Part shown: positions 60,612 to 64,000 of the stretch, in pieces
Layout of the letters: each line of letters starts with the position of its first letter
Position numbering within the stretch: the stretch's first letter is position 1
Assembly: GCA_019614645.1 (NCBI GenBank)
Contig: JABWDB010000017.1
Location: forward strand, 4,290,501 to 4,354,500
Length of the DNA stretch: 64,000 nucleotides
Origin: Stratiolaelaps scimitus
Lineage: Eukaryota; Arthropoda; Arachnida; Mesostigmata; Laelapidae
Reading direction: 5' to 3'
Notes under the pieces: model-generated
Told to the model about the DNA's origin: nothing
The model's input: only the letters and a program-made list of their open reading frames with translations
Database searches by the model: none
Made by a program: the position numbers and the translations under genes

Positions 60612-60938
60612 ACACAGTACTTTACAGCGTAAGTTGGTTGGCCGTCAATTGTTGTTTGATTTTGATAAACGGTACATACAGATAGGGCTGTTCAGGCCTA
60701 AACCCGAAGAACAACATGTTCGTTTAGTGGTGACCAACCTCCAGTGACAGAGAAACTGCTCCCGACCGTGAAAGCAAAAATGACGGTGAGTGCTCTATTT
60801 TGTGCCGTGGTCGCCATAGTCTTTTTTCTGTACGCGTACCTTTATTCTGAAAGAAGCTGTCACCAGCTGTCTACAACAACCGCCGAAGGCAGACGAGCGC
60901 ACGTGTGTGATGTGACAGAAACAGCATTCTGTATTCGC

Positions 60939-60986
60939 CTCTATTCTATATATATATATATATATAGATAGATAGATAGAATAGAG
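60939..60986. repeat. AT/GATA microsatellite within a 10-bp inverted repeat
   Basis: CTCTATTCTA and TAGAATAGAG bound a compound AT and GATA microsatellite. The outer arms are perfect complements, so the whole region can fold back. It may simply reflect local simple-sequence growth. Confidence 0.6.
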
Positions 60987-63900
60987 AGAACATATATATA
61001 TATATGTATGCATAGGTATACATTCGCACATGAGATTTGAGGAGCGTACGATACTCGAGTCTTCATTATCGTACTTTTTCAGGGTTCAATTTTCCCGGTA
61101 CATCACAGATTATTCAAAATAGCATCCGGCAAACACAAAACGTACAATATAGACATTCAGCTCGACGTTCGTTAATCTTCATTGCGCTATCCACCGTTGT
61201 GTGGCAAACAAACGAACGCTGACATGTTCGTTTTTCAGTTCAAGTGACAAGTTAAAAATCTCAACATGCCATAATCGTTGCGTATCATACATCAGCATCA
61301 AAGATCATTGCCGGTAAATGTACTCCAAGTGTTCGCTCGTAAGTGCAACAACAATTTCCACAGGTTGGTATACGCCCAGCCGAAGCAAAGCCAGTCGAAG
61401 AAAAAATATCGCTTCAATATAAAAAAAACTCCCTTGCTCGCGCTCTCGTCGTCATCGTCGCTGTGTGTTTGTGAGCATCTGCGTGTGGCTTTCGTCTGCT
61501 GTGGTTGCAGCGTGTGATAAGCGGATACGGCCGTTGCTGCCGCCGCTGCCTGGCGCATCCTCTCGTAGACTTTGGGCAGAAACCCTGACGCGGGTTGTCA
61601 TCAACTTGTCATTGGTCGGTTGTCCCACGCCTCCTATTGTTTTGAGCCCGATTTCGTTGGGGTCCACGAACGAATGTGCTCCGCGTGATGAAGGCTCGTC
61701 GTACGTTTGATGGCGGTGCTCTACTCGCCGTTCTCGATACGTTGCCGAGAGTTGTCAGCCGCTAGTGTACGAACATCTTGTTTGACAGTGAGAGGCAACA
61801 CAGCTTCGGAGACGCTGTGTTGCCGAGCAACGAATGGGTGCAACCGGCAAAAGGGATCGCCGTACCGGCGCACACTGTACGGGAAGGAAGCCACACAGAA
61901 ATCACATTAATTACATTGGTGGTAGTGGTGGTGCTGGTGGTGGCCATGCGATGCTGACAAACGTGTGAGAGAGATGATCTGTCACAAATGGAAGAGCGTA
62001 ATGAAAGCCGTCGTAAGAGGAATTGGCGTACATTGTCTATGGGAAACACAGTGTAATCACGGCAAACATCATACATGGACGATTGAAGAAGTTTGTGGCA
62101 ACGAACTGGAACACGATCGACTTCACTTTCATTTGTTGCTGCTGTTGTTGTTGTTGCTACTGCATCAGTAAACGCTGGTGAGTTGCGAAGGACGCAACAG
62201 TTTAATGAACAAGCACAGACGTGTGTGGGCTCACATATTGGCTATTGGAGTGGCCACTGCTCATTGAGTTCGAGGCTAGAGTAAGTTATTGTTCAGGCTA
62301 GTAAGTTGTTTCTATCGATTAAGTTATCGGCCAATAGAAGGAAGGTTTGGTGAGTTCACACCCTCGTAACCGATCTGGCTGTATTCAGTGTTACATTCTA
62401 AACGCGTATTATCCCACTACCGTTATGTCCCTTCGTGAGCTCTATATCGGGTTGTATAGTAAAGTGAGCGATGGATGCCTTCGACATTGCTACTATTGTT
62501 CTTTAGTGGTCTATCGTCACCAATTAGTTCAGTAACATGTACTGTCTTATTACGGCATGTCTGAAATGTCGATTAGTCAGTACTAAACGATTGATAGGAC
62601 GTTAATGCGTAGCTGAAATTTCGCAGATACGCCTGGCAGCGGCGGCGGCGGCGGCGAATCACCTGAACTCGACGATCACTAAGCCCGCGCTGCCCCAGGG
62701 TAGAACAGTCGCTATAGTGAGCTTGAATGATGGCCGCCTTGGATACGCCTGGATATGTAATCGGTTAATTGTTTCGCACCCATCGGAATGCTCTTAACAG
62801 TGCGTGCTGCTGTTGCTGTTCCACAACGCAAACTCGAGAATAAAATTAAACCTCACTTTGGTATTCGATTGTCTCGAATCTCAACTGATAGCACTGCGGG
62901 GGACCGGGCACTGCTTCTACATTACATCGATAAGCTGTAAAAGTAGTCAATTATGCTGAATTCACTTCGAAGATCCGCACTTTATTTACATAAAATAGCA
63001 TAGTTTTAATTATAATAATACTTAACAATAAGAATAATAATTATTGTTAGTATTACACGTCTTGTCCAATTTTCATCATAGTTAGAAAGGAACGTCTCCC
63101 TTCCAAGTCACTGCTCACAGGTCGAGCTCATCCCGATGACGGTCGTATTCGATTCCGATCTCGCTCTATTCCGTCTCATTCGATCTCTTGGCCCTGCTCG
63201 GTCGGCTACGAACGATCGCACACTGCGTGCATTGTCAGAGTATGTTTGTCAGCTTAACAATGGCTGCCAGTCGGTCAGTCGAGTGAGTAGATCGAGCGAT
63301 AGCGATCTGCTCGCACTGACCCTGACTGCAGGATGGACAAATGCGACCTAAGGGGCGCAAATATCGTTTGCAGCTGATATCGATATGAATAACACAGTTA
63401 GAATAATAATAGTAATAATAATAATAATGACGATGATCCGTGTGCGCGTCCTCCAGTCCAGCCGGTTTCCGTTGAAAGGATCATTCAACCAGTCTACAGG
63501 CACACAGGTGCGCATTGCCTAAATACTACCGGTGCTACTACTTTAATACTTCTATAAATAAACACACACACACACACACATAAGCACACGAAATACCCAT
63601 TTCGGCTCTTACCTACGCCAGCACATTTATGGATTATTTTTTTTCGTACTGAACGGTTGGACTTTCGTCCCTTACCCGCACATACATAGGCATTATACAA
63701 ACACGCTTCGATCTACGGCGACCGACTCGTACATACATAGATATCGTCGTAAGCACCATCTCACTGTCAACTGCTATTTTGCTAGGGTGACGGCGACGTG
63801 TCATCCCGTCCAGCGCGCGTCGTTGCCACCCACCAACCCAGCCCAGATATCGAGCTCAGCGAGGAGTAAACATCGATGTATGCGAACATCGCGAGATGAC

Positions 63901-64000
63901 GAGGCTAGAGCCACCAGCAAGAAAAATCGGATCAGAATCAAACTATTTATGTAGAGAGAGACACAGAGAGGGAGAGAGAGAGAGGAGTCTGTCAGACCAC

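Larger units (their letters stand above)
53990..64000. other. non-coding stretch with simple repeats
   Basis: No gene is supported in this 10-kb end of the window. It contains CT-rich 57378-57406, AT runs at 60579-60606 and 60947-60966, a GATA run at about 60966-60981, GGC triplets at 62637-62656, ATT-type repeats at 63401-63429, a CA run near 63562-63580, and GA-rich sequence to the end (63952-63985). Two tRNA-like segments are listed separately. The open frames are all short and none shows a domain. Confidence 0.55.

Overview
This window looks like gene-poor, repeat-rich nuclear DNA from an invertebrate, most likely an arthropod. Long stretches have no coding signal, and there are many AT, CT/GA, CA and trinucleotide microsatellites. 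Degraded LINE and Ty3/gypsy pieces, tRNA-like short repeats and a foldback element are scattered through it. There is no operon structure, no CRISPR array and no prokaryotic gene organisation. The LINE tail at about 42 kb resembles elements I associate with ticks, mites and molluscs, but I cannot fix the species. One explanation for the layout is that much of it is intronic or intergenic DNA around a few genes.

Region by region: 1-3.7 kb is non-coding with short repeats. From 3.7 to 10.5 kb there is a direct tandem duplication of a 3.4 kb unit, with a short AGATAT sequence at all three junctions. Each unit carries a long minus-strand open frame of unknown function. It is 276 aa in the second copy; in the first copy the N-terminus is frameshifted, leaving 250 aa. 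From 10.5 to 18.7 kb no gene is recognised, apart from a GC-richer, CTG-repeat-bearing segment near 12.7-13.6 kb. At 18.7-19.4 kb lies a decayed LINE reverse transcriptase on the minus strand. From 20.6 to 24.6 kb there are several strong inverted repeats. From 24.6 to 35 kb there are microsatellites, a GC-rich segment at 32.6-33.3 kb and one unexplained open frame. A Ty3/gypsy RT/RNase H fossil (minus strand) is at 35.0-35.5 kb. A LINE ORF2 tail (plus strand) is at about 42.0-42.3 kb.

The only confidently recognised gene is an intact, intronless SUMO-specific cysteine protease of the SENP/Ulp1 family at 42,905-43,855 (plus strand). All of its catalytic residues are present, with SENP1-like spacing. 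Just downstream (44.74-44.82 kb) is a 29-bp-arm hairpin of pre-miRNA-like size. From 46 to 64 kb there is a possible RT scrap, copies of a small tRNA-related repeat family, a 78-bp foldback MITE with perfect 17-bp terminal repeats, a GC-richer stretch near 50-51 kb, and otherwise anonymous DNA.

The genes do not form a visible pathway. The main subjects for follow-up are the duplicated unknown ORF, the intronless SENP, the hairpins and the short interspersed repeat family.
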